DNA of 64,000 nt from Caloramator quimbayensis (GTDB lineage Bacteria; Bacillota; Clostridia; Clostridiales; Caloramatoraceae): the NCBI RefSeq assembly GCF_900167605.1, contig NZ_FUYH01000007.1:62001-126000 (forward strand). Reading direction: 5' to 3'. Below, piece by piece: positions 8,558-17,887 of this stretch. Within the stretch, counting starts at the first letter, position 1, and each line of letters opens with the position of its first letter. The notes beneath the pieces are model-generated. The model was given only the letters and a program-made list of their open reading frames with translations. It searched no databases and was not told the DNA's origin. Made by a program: the position numbers and the translations under genes.

Positions 8558-8707
8558 ATATATACACTTTATCTGAAAAATGTCGTAAAATATATAAAAA
8601 TGTAATATTTTAAAGGAAATCACTAATAAGTTTTAATAAAATATTTAATTTAAATTAAAACCAAATTCAAACAAAACAAATATATAACATTGAATTACAT
8701 ATTTTTG

Positions 8708-8736
8708 TTGACAATTAATATTATATGTAATAAATT
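8708..8736 (+). promoter_or_regulatory. Sigma-A promoter of the flgB flagellar operon
   Basis: TTGACA at 8708-8713, a 17-base spacer, then TAAATT at 8731-8736. The -35 is perfect and the -10 is moderate. It lies 46 bases before the flgB start. About 150 AT-rich bases between the fliS terminator and this promoter hold no other gene; I see no cyclic-di-GMP riboswitch there. TGTCGTA at 8581-8587 is one base off a Spo0A box. Confidence 0.6.
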
Positions 8737-8781
8737 AGTAATAAAGGTAATAATACTTTGTAATTTAAGGGGATGTGTTGC

Positions 8782-9189
8782 ATGGTAGGTAAAATTGATG
8801 AAATAACTTATAATTTGATAAAAAAATCCATTGATGCATCGAGCAGCAGGGGAAAGGTAATAGCAAATAACATCGCTAACGTTAATACTAAGGGCTTTAA
8901 AGCCTCCTATGTGGTTTTTGAGGATAAACTTAAAAACATACTTGAAAACAAGGGAATAGATCTTAAAACAACAAACGAAAGGCATATAAGCAGTGGAAAT
9001 AGTATAAACAATATAAACTATGAAATTAAAAAAAATACAGCATCATCAATGAGGCTTGATGGAAACAACGTTGATATAGACAGTGAGATGGTAAGCCTTG
9101 CGGAAAATACAATTTTATATAATGCTCTAATATCCCAGACAAATTCAAGAATAGCTATGAGAAGACTTGTTACAAATGGAGGTAAATAA
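8782..9189 (+). CDS. flgB: Flagellar proximal rod protein FlgB
   Basis: 135 residues from ATG 8782, 9 bases after AAGGGG; an ATG at 8773 abuts the ribosome site and is unlikely. It has the rod signature in residues ~25-45 (GKVIANNIANVNTKGFKASY) and ends with a C-terminal helix (ISQTNSRIAMRRLVTNGG). FlgB is a component of the proximal rod, exported by the flagellar type III system. It opens the basal-body gene run flgB-flgC-fliE-fliF. Confidence 0.93.
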   Translation: MVGKIDEITYNLIKKSIDASSSRGKVIANNIANVNTKGFKASYVVFEDKLKNILENKGIDLKTTNERHISSGNSINNINYEIKKNTASSMRLDGNNVDIDSEMVSLAENTILYNALISQTNSRIAMRRLVTNGGK

Positions 9190-9191
9190 TT

Positions 9192-9623
9192 ATGAGCACG
9201 TTTCAGTCCTTTAGGATAAGTTTAAGCGGTCTTACAGCAGAAAGGTTCAGAATGGATTTAATTGCAGATAATATTGCAAATGCAGAAACAACAAGAACAG
9301 AAAGCGGAGGGCCCTATAAAAGAAAAGTTGTAACTTTCGAGGAGAATTTAAACAGGGAATTAAATAAAAACACTCTTAAATATGATAAAGAACCTTTAGG
9401 TGTAAAAATTGGTAAAATAGAAGAGGATAATAGCCCCTTAAAGAAAGTTTATGATCCTAATCACCCAGATGCTGATAAAGACGGCTATGTTTTAATGCCT
9501 AACGTTAATATTTTAAATGAAATGGTGGATTTGATTGCAGCATCAAGAGCCTTTGAGGCGAACGTTACTGCAATTAATGCCCAAAAGCAGATGGCTCAAA
9601 AGGCCTTAGAGATAGGAAGGTAA
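9192..9623 (+). CDS. flgC: Flagellar proximal rod protein FlgC
   Basis: 143 residues, starting 3 bases after flgB. The N-terminus FQSFRISLSGLTAERFRMDL, then ADNIANAETT, is the FlgC version of the rod/hook motif. NPNVNILNEM-like (MPNVNILNEMVDLIAASRAF) sits near the C-terminus. It builds the proximal rod with FlgB and FlgF-type proteins. Length is normal. Confidence 0.95.
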   Translation: MSTFQSFRISLSGLTAERFRMDLIADNIANAETTRTESGGPYKRKVVTFEENLNRELNKNTLKYDKEPLGVKIGKIEEDNSPLKKVYDPNHPDADKDGYVLMPNVNILNEMVDLIAASRAFEANVTAINAQKQMAQKALEIGR

Positions 9624-9629
9624 TGATAT

Positions 9630-9911
9630 ATGAGAATTGAAGCAGTAAATTTAAACAATACTATCCCAGTTCAGGAAAATAATAAAGTTAGAAACAATGA
9701 ATTTGAGAATATGGTAAAAAATTATTTAGATAAAGTAAACGATGTACAGATAAATGCAGATACTGAAGCTCTAAATATGCTAAAGGGCGATGCAGACATT
9801 CACGAAGTTATGATTGCGACAGAGGAAGCAAGGCTTTCCCTCGAGCTTACTGTACAGCTGAGAAATAAGATGATAGATGCTTATCAGGAGATAATGAGAA
9901 TACAGATATAA
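9630..9911 (+). CDS. fliE: Flagellar hook-basal body protein FliE
   Basis: 93 residues. It has the FliE pattern: a disordered N-terminus, then FENMVKNYLDKVNDVQINAD, a conserved GDADIHEVMIATEEARLSLE, and a C-terminal RNKMIDAYQEIMRIQI helix. FliE joins the MS ring to the rod. It lies between flgC and fliF in the usual order. Confidence 0.94.
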   Translation: MRIEAVNLNNTIPVQENNKVRNNEFENMVKNYLDKVNDVQINADTEALNMLKGDADIHEVMIATEEARLSLELTVQLRNKMIDAYQEIMRIQI

Positions 9912-9928
9912 CCTAAGGAGTGCATGAG

Positions 9929-11494
9929 ATGGAAAAACTTCAGCAGGTATTTAACAGCCTAAAGGAAAGATGGAAGAATCTTAGCAAAAACAAGAAAATT
10001 GGAATTATAATAGCTTTATTTATTATATTATTTTCAACTATAATATTCTTTGCTTATTTCAACAGAACTACATATTCTATTTTATTTAATAATTTAGATC
10101 CTCAGGATTCTGCAAAGATTATTGAAAAATTAAAAAGTGAAAAGGTTTCCTATAAGATAGAAGGAAATGAGATACTTGTACCTTCAGATAAGGTAGATGA
10201 ACTTAGAATGTCGGTGCTTTCAGATGGATATATGCCATCATCAGGAAAGGGATGGGGCCTTTTTGATGAGAGCAAATTTGGAGTAACTGATACGGAGGCT
10301 AAGGTTATGTACCAAAGAGCTCTTCAGGATGAGCTTGCAAAGACTATAATGAGCTTTGATGAGGTAGAAAAAGCAAGAGTTATGCTTGTACTTCCTGATG
10401 ATTCGGTGTTTGCAAGGGAAAGCGAGAAAGCAAGGGCTTCTGTTGCATTAAAGTTAAAGGGTACAAGCACCCTTTCGCCTGAGCAGGTTAAAGCAATAAT
10501 ATCCCTAATAGCATCGAGTGTTAAAAATCTGCCAAAGGAAAACGTTGAGGTAGTAGACAGCAATATGAACCTTTTAAGCGAGAATTTATTTGATGATAAT
10601 ACGAGCAGCACAGTTTCAGCTTTTAAGCAGAGGGACATTGAAAAGCAATTTGAAAACGGCCTTCAAAGCGATTTGAAAAAGATGCTTGGGGAAGTTTTTG
10701 GCTATGATAAAGTATCGGTTAAGGTTAATGCTGATTTGGACTTTGATTCTAAGCAAATTACTACTATAAAATATGATAAGGATTCAATAATAAGAAGTCA
10801 GTCTAAGATAAAAGAAACTTCAAACGATTCAACTGGGGGCTCTGCCGGAAACAGTCCTACAAATCAGAATTTATCGCCTCAGTTCAGTACAAATTCAAAC
10901 CAATCCTCAAGTGCGAACAGAGAGGAAGAAACTACTAATTACGAGATTGGACAAACTGAGGAAAAAACAGTTAAAGCCCCTGGAGAAGTCAGAAGGATGA
11001 CAGTATCAGTTGTAATCGATGGAAATATAAACGAAATGGAAAAAAGCCAGATAAAAAACATTGTAGCTGCAGCTACCGGCTTTGATGAGAACAGAGGAGA
11101 TAATATTAGTATAGAAGGTATGCCCTTTAATACTGAGCTTAAGGATAAGCAGAATGAACAGTTAAAACTTATGGAGGAACAGATAGCAAAGGAGAAAAAA
11201 GTAAAACTTTATACTACGATAGGAGCAGCAACAGCAGCGTTACTAGCTCTTGTGATAGGAGTTATTATTATGAGAAAAAGAAGAAGTAAAAAAGATGAAG
11301 ATGCAATTCAGCCATCCTTTGATGTTGTCGTAGGAGATGAAGTTATTAAAAAGCAGAATAATATCTATGAACCTGTTCTTAATGACGAAGATGACAGAAT
11401 GGACATTGAAAAGGAGATTAGGGATTACGCAAGCAAAAAGCCTGAACAGGTTGTAGAGGTAATTAAAACATGGCTTTCAGAGGATGAGAGGTGA
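9929..11494 (+). CDS. fliF: Flagellar MS-ring protein FliF
   Basis: 521 residues from ATG 9929, 8 bases after AAGGAG; a GTG at 9920 overlaps the site. A transmembrane helix lies at ~24-46 (IGIIIALFIILFSTIIFFAY). The YscJ/FliF periplasmic-type domain at ~50-220 includes GYMPSSGKGWGLFDESKFGV. A Ser/Asn-rich loop at ~290-345 is followed by the C-terminal ring-building domain, a second transmembrane helix (~430-452) and a cytoplasmic tail that binds FliG. It forms the base ring in the membrane. Confidence 0.95.
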   Translation: MEKLQQVFNSLKERWKNLSKNKKIGIIIALFIILFSTIIFFAYFNRTTYSILFNNLDPQDSAKIIEKLKSEKVSYKIEGNEILVPSDKVDELRMSVLSDGYMPSSGKGWGLFDESKFGVTDTEAKVMYQRALQDELAKTIMSFDEVEKARVMLVLPDDSVFARESEKARASVALKLKGTSTLSPEQVKAIISLIASSVKNLPKENVEVVDSNMNLLSENLFDDNTSSTVSAFKQRDIEKQFENGLQSDLKKMLGEVFGYDKVSVKVNADLDFDSKQITTIKYDKDSIIRSQSKIKETSNDSTGGSAGNSPTNQNLSPQFSTNSNQSSSANREEETTNYEIGQTEEKTVKAPGEVRRMTVSVVIDGNINEMEKSQIKNIVAAATGFDENRGDNISIEGMPFNTELKDKQNEQLKLMEEQIAKEKKVKLYTTIGAATAALLALVIGVIIMRKRRSKKDEDAIQPSFDVVVGDEVIKKQNNIYEPVLNDEDDRMDIEKEIRDYASKKPEQVVEVIKTWLSEDER

Positions 11495-11498
11495 TAAT

Positions 11499-12509
11499 AT
11501 GGCAAAGGATAAATTATCTGGAGTACAAAAGGCAGCAATACTTTTTATTACCTTAGGTCCTGATGCATCAGCTCCAATATTAAAAAAGATGCCTGAAAAT
11601 GAAATCCAGAAAATTACTTTTGAAATAGCTAATATGCCTAAAATTAAAAAGGAAGTAAAGGAAGAAGTATTACAGGAATTCGTGGATTTAAATAAGGCTA
11701 AGGACTATATTTTAGAAGGAGGATTTGAATACGCTAAAAACCTTTTAAGCAGAGCTCTCGGTGCTCAAAGAGCTATGGAGATAATAGAAAAGGTATCTGA
11801 AATAACTCAGCAATACAGGCCCTTTGGCATTGCAAGAAAGGCCGATGCCCATCAGCTTTTAAATGTAATTATGAATGAGCATCCTCAGACTATAGCACTT
11901 ATACTTTGCTATCTTCAGCCGGATAAGGCTGCACAGATAATGTCAGGGCTTCCTGAAGAGCTTCAGGTTGATGTTGCAAAAAGAATAGCTACCATGAGCA
12001 ATACTTCACCAATTGTAATAGAAGAGGTTGAGGAAATACTTGAAAAGAAGCTTTCAAATGTTGTTAGAGCAGATTTTGCAACTATTGGAGGAGTTCAGCC
12101 TCTTGTTGATATATTAAACAATGTTGACAGAGGAACAGAAAAATCTATTCTTGATGAACTCGACAGGGAACAGCCGGAGCTTGCTGAAAAAATCAGAGAA
12201 AATATGTTTATATTTGAAGATATAATAAGTCTTGATAATATATCAATACAAAGAGTTTTAAGAGAAGTAGATACAAAGGATTTAGCCCTTGCAATAAAGG
12301 GCTCATCAGAAGAAGTTGCAAATGTTATATATAAGAATATGTCAAAGCGTGCAGCTCAAACATTGAAAGAGGATATTGAATTTATGGGACCAGTAAGACT
12401 TGTGGATGTGGAAAAGGCACAGCAGTCTATTGTTGCAATAATAAGAAGACTTGATGATGCAGGAGAAATTGTAATTTCAAGGGGTGGAGAAGATGCAATC
12501 ATCGTATAA
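11499..12509 (+). CDS. fliG: Flagellar motor switch protein FliG
   Basis: 336 residues, the usual size, from ATG 11499 behind GAGGTGAT. The start KLSGVQKAAILFITLG is typical. The middle domain contains EHPQTIALILCYLQPDKAA, and the C-terminal torque domain contains RVLREVDTKDLALAIKG and FMGPVRLVDVEKAQQ. FliG is the rotor protein that couples the MotAB stator to the MS ring. It overlaps fliH by 17 bases. Confidence 0.96.
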   Translation: MAKDKLSGVQKAAILFITLGPDASAPILKKMPENEIQKITFEIANMPKIKKEVKEEVLQEFVDLNKAKDYILEGGFEYAKNLLSRALGAQRAMEIIEKVSEITQQYRPFGIARKADAHQLLNVIMNEHPQTIALILCYLQPDKAAQIMSGLPEELQVDVAKRIATMSNTSPIVIEEVEEILEKKLSNVVRADFATIGGVQPLVDILNNVDRGTEKSILDELDREQPELAEKIRENMFIFEDIISLDNISIQRVLREVDTKDLALAIKGSSEEVANVIYKNMSKRAAQTLKEDIEFMGPVRLVDVEKAQQSIVAIIRRLDDAGEIVISRGGEDAIIV

Positions 12510-13263
12510 GGTAATAAAAGCAACTAAAGTACAAAACGACTTTGTGATAACTACCCCCACGATTGAAAATTTTTATAATAGCATGATGAAGGATGAAGAA
12601 AGAGATTTTAATATTGATGATATTAAAAATGCTATTAAAAAAGAAATAGATGATGAAAAAGAAAAGATATTAAGCCAGTCAAAGAATCAAGCACAGGTAA
12701 TAATTGAAGAGGCTAAGATTAAGGCAAAGGAAATATATGAAAAGGCTAAAGATGAGGGTTTTCAAGAGGGATATAAAGAAGGCTATTCAAAGGGTTATGA
12801 TTTTGGAATAAATGAAGCTCAAAAGGAAACAGAAGGCAAAAGAAAAGATGCTGAATGCTATGTAAAAGAAAGTTATGAGAAAACAAGACAATTCATAAAA
12901 GAATTTGAGAAGGAAATAATTTCTCTTTCCGTTGAAATTGCAAAATCAGTAATAAAATCAGAACTTGTTATTAACTCAAATGCTGTTTTTAAAATAGCAG
13001 AGAGCATAATATCAAAATCTGTTGATAAGAAGCTTATAATGCTTAAAGTAAATCCTTTGGATTTAAATGTTTTAAAGGATAGACGAGAGGAACTTTCTTT
13101 ATATGTTGAAGACAGCAACAATTTAATAATTATTGGAGATAATACAATAGAGCAGGGCAATATTGTCGCTGAAACCAAGTCAGGGTTTATAGACGGAAGC
13201 ATAGATACACAGCTAAGTATAATACTAAAATCTTTAAGTGAGGCTAAATATGATAAAGATTGA
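12493..13263 (+). CDS. fliH: Flagellar assembly protein FliH
   Basis: 256 residues from ATG 12493, inside the fliG 3' end. Residues ~45-135 are a long charged helix with FliH-type repeats (GFQEGYKEGYSKGYDFGINE). The C-terminal domain (~140-250) has GNIVAETKSGFIDGSIDTQL near its end. FliH is the peripheral stalk of the export ATPase, controls FliI, and resembles ATP synthase b/delta subunits. It overlaps fliI by 14 bases. Confidence 0.92.
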   Translation: MQSSYKVIKATKVQNDFVITTPTIENFYNSMMKDEERDFNIDDIKNAIKKEIDDEKEKILSQSKNQAQVIIEEAKIKAKEIYEKAKDEGFQEGYKEGYSKGYDFGINEAQKETEGKRKDAECYVKESYEKTRQFIKEFEKEIISLSVEIAKSVIKSELVINSNAVFKIAESIISKSVDKKLIMLKVNPLDLNVLKDRREELSLYVEDSNNLIIIGDNTIEQGNIVAETKSGFIDGSIDTQLSIILKSLSEAKYDKD

Positions 13264-14551
13264 TTTTGAAGGTATTAAGAGAAAACTTAAAGATATTGAT
13301 ACTATTAAATTGACGGGTAAGGTTAAAAAGGTAATAGGTCTTACTATTGAAGTTGAAGGTATACAATCCTTTGTTGGAGAAGTCTGCATTATTCATACCA
13401 AGGATAAAAAGGTTTTTGCCGAGGTTGTAGGTTTTAAGGATAATTCAGTTTTATTGATGCCCCTCGGGGATTTAACGGGGGTTGCACCTGGATATCCTGT
13501 TGAACCTACAGGAAAACTTCTAAATGTTAAGGTTTCTGATGAACTTTTAGGGAAGGTTTTAGACGGACTTGGAAGACCTTTTGATGATAGAATGATTCAA
13601 TATGATAAGGAGTACTCTTTAGATAATGACCCCCCAAATCCTCTTTTGAGAAAAAGAATAGACACAGTAATGTCAACAGGTATAAGAGCAATTGATGGAT
13701 TTTTAACCTGCGGCATAGGACAAAGGGTTGGTATATTTGCAGGAAGCGGCGTAGGTAAGAGCACTCTCCTTGGAATGATAGCAAGGTACAGCGATGCTGA
13801 TGTTAATGTAATAGGATTAATAGGAGAGAGAGGAAGAGAGGTTAAGGAATTTTTAGAGAAGGATTTAGGGCAGGAGGGCTTAAAAAAATCAGTAGTTATT
13901 GTTGCAACCTCTGATCAGCCACCTTTACTAAGACTTAAGGGAGCCTTTACTGCAACTGCTGTTGCTGAATATTTCAGGGATAAGGGACTTAATGTAATGC
14001 TTATGATGGACTCTGTAACAAGGTTTGCTATGGCACAAAGAGAAGTAGGACTAACTATAGGCGAGCCACCGGCAACAAAGGGATATACACCATCAGTCTT
14101 TGCCATGCTCCCAAGGCTTATGGAAAGATCGGGAAACTCCGATAAAGGTTCAATTACCGCCTTTTATACCGTTCTTGTTGACGGCGATGATTTGAATGAG
14201 CCTATTGCAGATGCTGTAAGAGGTATACTCGATGGACATATAGTTTTATCAAGAAAGCTTGCTAATAAGAATCATTTCCCTGCGATAGATGTAATGGCAA
14301 GTATATCAAGGCTTATGCCTGAAATAGCCGATGAAAAACATAAAATGAAGGCTGGGGAGCTGAGAGACATAATTTCTACCTATAAGGAATCAGAGGATCT
14401 TATAAATATAGGGGCATATCAAAAGGGAAGTAATAAAAAAATAGATAGGGCTATTGAGCTTATAGATAATATAGAATCCTTTTTAAAACAAGGAATGAGA
14501 GAGTATTCTTCCTTTAAAGAAACCTATGATAGGATTTTATCGATTGGATAG
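13250..14551 (+). CDS. fliI: Flagellum-specific export ATPase FliI
   Basis: 433 residues from ATG 13250 behind GTGAGG. The F1-beta-like core has a Walker A AGSGVGKST at residues 164-172, then GERGREVKEFLEKDLG, the Walker B region NVMLMMDSVTRFAMAQRE, and the family mark GEPPATKGYTPSVF. It forms the hexameric ATPase at the base of the export gate and works with FliH and FliJ. Normal length and all key motifs present. Confidence 0.97.
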   Translation: MIKIDFEGIKRKLKDIDTIKLTGKVKKVIGLTIEVEGIQSFVGEVCIIHTKDKKVFAEVVGFKDNSVLLMPLGDLTGVAPGYPVEPTGKLLNVKVSDELLGKVLDGLGRPFDDRMIQYDKEYSLDNDPPNPLLRKRIDTVMSTGIRAIDGFLTCGIGQRVGIFAGSGVGKSTLLGMIARYSDADVNVIGLIGERGREVKEFLEKDLGQEGLKKSVVIVATSDQPPLLRLKGAFTATAVAEYFRDKGLNVMLMMDSVTRFAMAQREVGLTIGEPPATKGYTPSVFAMLPRLMERSGNSDKGSITAFYTVLVDGDDLNEPIADAVRGILDGHIVLSRKLANKNHFPAIDVMASISRLMPEIADEKHKMKAGELRDIISTYKESEDLINIGAYQKGSNKKIDRAIELIDNIESFLKQGMREYSSFKETYDRILSIG

Positions 14552-14559
14552 GTGATTAA

Positions 14560-14994
14560 ATGGAAAAGTTTAAGTATAATCTTCAAAAGGTTCTTGATTT
14601 TAAAATAGAAGTTGAAGAAAAAAAGAAGGATGATTATGTTAAGGTATATAAAAGATATATTTCAGCTCAGGAAAAGCTGAATAATCTTTTAAAACAAAAA
14701 AGCGAATTTGAAAACAAGAAGGATTTAAAAAGCGGAATAGATTGTGCAAATTATTCAAGATACTTTTATTATCTGCAGAAAACTATAGATATTGAAAATA
14801 AAAATGTTGAAAAGATTAAAAGCGAGCTTTTGAAAAAGAAAGATGAGCTTATAAAGTCAACATCAGATAGAAAAATGATTGAAAATTTAAAAGAAAAAGC
14901 AAAAATAGAATTTGATTTTGAACAAAATAAAAAAGAGCAGAACCAAAACGATGATTTTGCATTGTTTTCATATGTAAGAAATGAAAGGAGGTGA
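14560..14994 (+). CDS. fliJ: Flagellar export chaperone FliJ
   Basis: 144 residues, almost entirely a two-helix coiled coil rich in Lys and Glu. It starts MEKFKYNLQKVLDFKIEVEE, the usual FliJ opening. FliJ is the gamma-like stalk in the centre of the FliI ring. Sequence conservation in this family is low, so the call rests on length, helical pattern and position between fliI and fliK. Confidence 0.88.
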   Translation: MEKFKYNLQKVLDFKIEVEEKKKDDYVKVYKRYISAQEKLNNLLKQKSEFENKKDLKSGIDCANYSRYFYYLQKTIDIENKNVEKIKSELLKKKDELIKSTSDRKMIENLKEKAKIEFDFEQNKKEQNQNDDFALFSYVRNERR

Positions 14995-14998
14995 AAGT

Positions 14999-16120
14999 AT
15001 GGATGTAAGTGCTGTTAATTCTAATTTGAATTTTAAATCCCTATTTGATAAGGATATGACTGTTAGCGATGATGTCTTTTCCGAGCTTTTCAGCGCTGTA
15101 TTTTCTAACTTTTTTTTAAATCAAAACTTTCAGACGGAAGTTAGTAATTCTGATATTAATATTGAAAACGTCAAGAATCTGCCTTTAGAATTAAACTTAA
15201 ATGATTTAAGTGCAATGAATATAGCAGCTGACTTAATAAAAAATTCAATTATAAGCAGTAACGGCTCTGTAAACAAAGATAATGCTGATGAACTTGACTT
15301 GATATTAAAGGAACTTGGAATAAGCAAAGAGGATATAGACAGCAGGATACCTCTTATAATAGATAGTTTAAAGCAATGTGATGAAAATAAAATGAATAAA
15401 ATTGATGAAAATACAAAAGCAAGTTTAGAAGATATTAAAAATAAAAGCATTGAAGATGTAAAGACTCAATACATAATAAAAGATGAAAAAGCTGCAGATG
15501 ACATAATTGATGTACATAAGAATGAAATAAAAGAAAATACAGTAAATATTAAATTAAAATCTGAACCGCAGCACGAAGAAAATGAAGCAAATCTAAAAAA
15601 GACAAAGGATGAATATAAAACAGACAAAATAAATATGCAGACTGAAAATCATGTCAGTAGAATTAAAGAAGCTGTCCTGCAGAAGGCTGAAGATAAGAAT
15701 ATTCCCTATATAAAAAATAATGAAGACTTAATAGAAGCTGTCGTTGAAAAATTTAAAACTCTAAGAGTACCAGGCTTTACGCAGCTAAAACTTAAGCTAA
15801 TGCCTGAAAATCTTGGAGAGATAACAGTAAAGGTTGTACTCGAAAAGGGGCAGATAAATGGAAACATAATAGCTGACAAAAAAGATACTGCAAATATTAT
15901 TATGGGCAATATTGAAACATTAAAAACAGAATTGAAAAACAGCAATGTAAATTTTAATAATATATCCGTAAATATTGCATCGGATGAAAATTATAATGAG
16001 CAAAGAAACCATAGCAGCTTTAATAATTTCAATGGAAATAAAAAAAGTCAGGAAAACTTTTCTGAATTTAAAGTTGAAGACAATAATGAAAAGGAAGATG
16101 GTTTCAGCATTATAGCATAG
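14999..16120 (+). CDS. fliK: Flagellar hook-length control protein FliK
   Basis: 373 residues from ATG 14999 with a near-perfect AAGGAGGTG site. The long N-terminal part (~1-245) is polar and poorly conserved. Residues ~250-330 are the Flg_hook domain (LKLKLMPENLGEITVKVVLE, then NISVNIAS). FliK acts as a secreted ruler and switches FlhB specificity from rod/hook to filament substrates. The neighbouring flgD and flgE fit. Confidence 0.88.
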   Translation: MDVSAVNSNLNFKSLFDKDMTVSDDVFSELFSAVFSNFFLNQNFQTEVSNSDINIENVKNLPLELNLNDLSAMNIAADLIKNSIISSNGSVNKDNADELDLILKELGISKEDIDSRIPLIIDSLKQCDENKMNKIDENTKASLEDIKNKSIEDVKTQYIIKDEKAADDIIDVHKNEIKENTVNIKLKSEPQHEENEANLKKTKDEYKTDKINMQTENHVSRIKEAVLQKAEDKNIPYIKNNEDLIEAVVEKFKTLRVPGFTQLKLKLMPENLGEITVKVVLEKGQINGNIIADKKDTANIIMGNIETLKTELKNSNVNFNNISVNIASDENYNEQRNHSSFNNFNGNKKSQENFSEFKVEDNNEKEDGFSIIA

Positions 16121-16131
16121 GAGGGTGAAAA

Positions 16132-16536
16132 ATGGAGATAAATGCAATTGGAAGCAGTCAAAATAATAGCACGGTTAAGCGTGATATTATCGATAAGGAT
16201 GTTTTTTTAAAGATACTATCAGTAGAACTTGCAAATCAGGATCCTTTAAATGCCAAGGATAATACTCAATATATTTCGCAGCTTGCACAGTTTACATCCC
16301 TCGAGCAGACAAACAACCTGTATGCATCTATTTCAAAGCTTCTTCTATCACAAAGGACAACTGAAGGCGCACTTTTAATAGGCAAAAACGTAGGCTTTAA
16401 GTATAATGATGGAAGCGAAGATGGAACTATTAAATACGATATAGTAAAGTCAGTTAAAATTGAAAAGGGAAATGTTTATCTTATAACTGAAAAAGGGAAA
16501 TACAGCATCGATGATGTTGTTTCGGTAGGTGAATGA
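16132..16536 (+). CDS. flgD: Flagellar hook assembly (capping) protein FlgD, short form
   Basis: 134 residues. The N-terminal scaffold domain is clear: DKDVFLKILSVELANQDPLN, then TQYISQLAQFTSLEQTNNLY. A short beta-rich tail follows (LLIGKNVGFKYNDGS ... ISIDDVVSVGE-like). The Ig-like/tudor cap modules seen in longer FlgD proteins are largely absent, as in many Firmicutes. It caps the growing hook. Confidence 0.92.
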   Translation: MEINAIGSSQNNSTVKRDIIDKDVFLKILSVELANQDPLNAKDNTQYISQLAQFTSLEQTNNLYASISKLLLSQRTTEGALLIGKNVGFKYNDGSEDGTIKYDIVKSVKIEKGNVYLITEKGKYSIDDVVSVGE

Positions 16537-16540
16537 AGTA

Positions 16541-16903
16541 TTGATTAATAGAATTGAAAAAGATATTAACTTTAAAAATTATGAAATTGACAAGAAGATT
16601 AATAGAGCAGTTGAATTTTCAAAGGTTCTTGAAAGAGTTACAAAGAACAATGATTTAAAGATATCAGCCCATGCAGCTGAAAGGTTAAAAGAAAGAAGCA
16701 TAAATCTTACTGAAAAGGATATTAAAAATTTAATGGATGCAATGGATAAAATAAAAAATAAAGGCGGCAGGGAAGCATTGATTTTATACAATGATTTAGC
16801 CTTTATTACAAGTGTAAGAAATAATACAATTATAACTGCTGTGGACAGCAAGAGCTTAAAAGATAACGTTTTTACAAATATTGACAGTGCAATAATAATA
16901 TAG
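16541..16903 (+). CDS. Flagellar operon protein (TIGR02530 type)
   Basis: 120 residues from TTG 16541, 8 bases after AGGTGA; a GTG at 16529 is the alternative but lacks a site. It matches the conserved clostridial/bacillar flagellar-operon family placed between flgD and flgE: INRIEKDINF, then LKISAHAAERLKERSINLTE, and DLAFITSVRNNTIITAVD. The biochemical role is unknown to me; the HAAERLKER motif is the family mark. It overlaps or abuts the flgD stop. Confidence 0.85.
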   Translation: MINRIEKDINFKNYEIDKKINRAVEFSKVLERVTKNNDLKISAHAAERLKERSINLTEKDIKNLMDAMDKIKNKGGREALILYNDLAFITSVRNNTIITAVDSKSLKDNVFTNIDSAIII

Positions 16904-16971
16904 GCTGGACCCTTTAGGGAGGCCCTGCCGTGGAACGATTGAAGCGGCAAATTAAAGTTAGGAGGGTTAAT
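16904..16971 (+). other. GC-richer structured spacer before flgE
   Basis: 68 bases, clearly richer in G and C than the surroundings. They can form a small CCCT-TT-AGGG hairpin (near 16911-16920) and a TGCCG/CGGCA stem (near 16927-16950) just before the flgE ribosome site at 16960-16965. An in-frame upstream extension of flgE through this stretch would be MERLKRQIKVRR. No RNA family is recognised. Confidence 0.4.
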
Positions 16972-17874
16972 ATGTTAAGATCACTTTTTTCTGGAGTCAG
17001 CGGAATGAAAAGCCAGCAGACAAAACTCGATGTTATAGGTAATAATATAGCAAATGTTAATACAACTTCTTTTAAAAGTGCAAGGGTTACTTTTAAGGAT
17101 ATGCTAAGTCAAACTCTTCAGGGAGCAAGTGCACCTGCAGGAGGGAAAGGCGGTACAAATCCTAAGCAGGCAGGTCTTGGAGTCTCTGTTGCAGCAATAG
17201 ATACAAATATGACACAGGGTGCTCTTCAGCCTACAGGAAGAGCAACAGATCTTGCAATAGAAGGAAATGGATTCTTTATAGTATCCGATGGTATTGAAAA
17301 AAGATATACAAGGGATGGAGCTTTTTCAATTGATAAAGATGGTTATTTAATAACATCAGAAGGGCTTCATGTTATGGGATTTAGAAATGATAATATTGAT
17401 GATGAAATAGCAGAAGATAACATTCCTACCTTAAGTAATGAGGATGAATTTGATAATACAGATTTTAATAATATTCAAAACATTAGAATACCTCTAAAAG
17501 CAGTAGTAGGAGACGGGGAGATTAAGCTTACAAGCATTGGTATTGACAAGGATGGAATGGTAAAGGCTATTTATGGCGATACAACGGTTAAAATTGGACA
17601 AATAGTAACTGCTAATTTTCAAAATCCGGTAGGACTTTATAAAAACGGCGGGAATACATATTCAGCATCATCTAACTCAGGAGAGCCGCAGCTTGGATTA
17701 GCAGCATCCTCTGGCTATGGTACAATACAGCAGGGAATACTTGAAATGTCAAATGTTGACCTTGCAAATGAGTTCACTGAGATGATAATAACGAGCAGAG
17801 CTTTTCAGGCTAATTCAAGAACTATTACAACATCAGATGAGATACTTCAGGAGCTTTTAAATTTAAAAAGATAA
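16972..17874 (+). CDS. flgE: Flagellar hook protein FlgE
   Basis: 300 residues from ATG 16972 behind TTAGGAGGG. N-terminal hook motif SGVSGMKSQQTKLDVIGNNI and NVNTTSFKSARVTF; central TDLAIEGNGFFIVSDG; C-terminal SNVDLANEFTEMIITSRAFQ. It is short compared with enteric hook proteins (~400), as in other Firmicutes. It polymerises under FlgD and its length is set by FliK. The longer upstream frame (from 16930) has no ribosome site. Confidence 0.93.
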   Translation: MLRSLFSGVSGMKSQQTKLDVIGNNIANVNTTSFKSARVTFKDMLSQTLQGASAPAGGKGGTNPKQAGLGVSVAAIDTNMTQGALQPTGRATDLAIEGNGFFIVSDGIEKRYTRDGAFSIDKDGYLITSEGLHVMGFRNDNIDDEIAEDNIPTLSNEDEFDNTDFNNIQNIRIPLKAVVGDGEIKLTSIGIDKDGMVKAIYGDTTVKIGQIVTANFQNPVGLYKNGGNTYSASSNSGEPQLGLAASSGYGTIQQGILEMSNVDLANEFTEMIITSRAFQANSRTITTSDEILQELLNLKR

Positions 17875-17887
17875 GAGGTTTTAGTGT

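Noticed and set aside
8557-8772. Possible cyclic-di-GMP riboswitch before the flgB operon, as in some clostridia
   Set aside because: None of the conserved GEMM bases can be found; the stretch is plain AT-rich spacer with a promoter.
16930-16971. flgE start at 16930 giving 14 extra residues
   Set aside because: FlgE proteins start at the MLRSLFSG-type motif, and the AGGAGGG site is correctly placed for ATG 16972.
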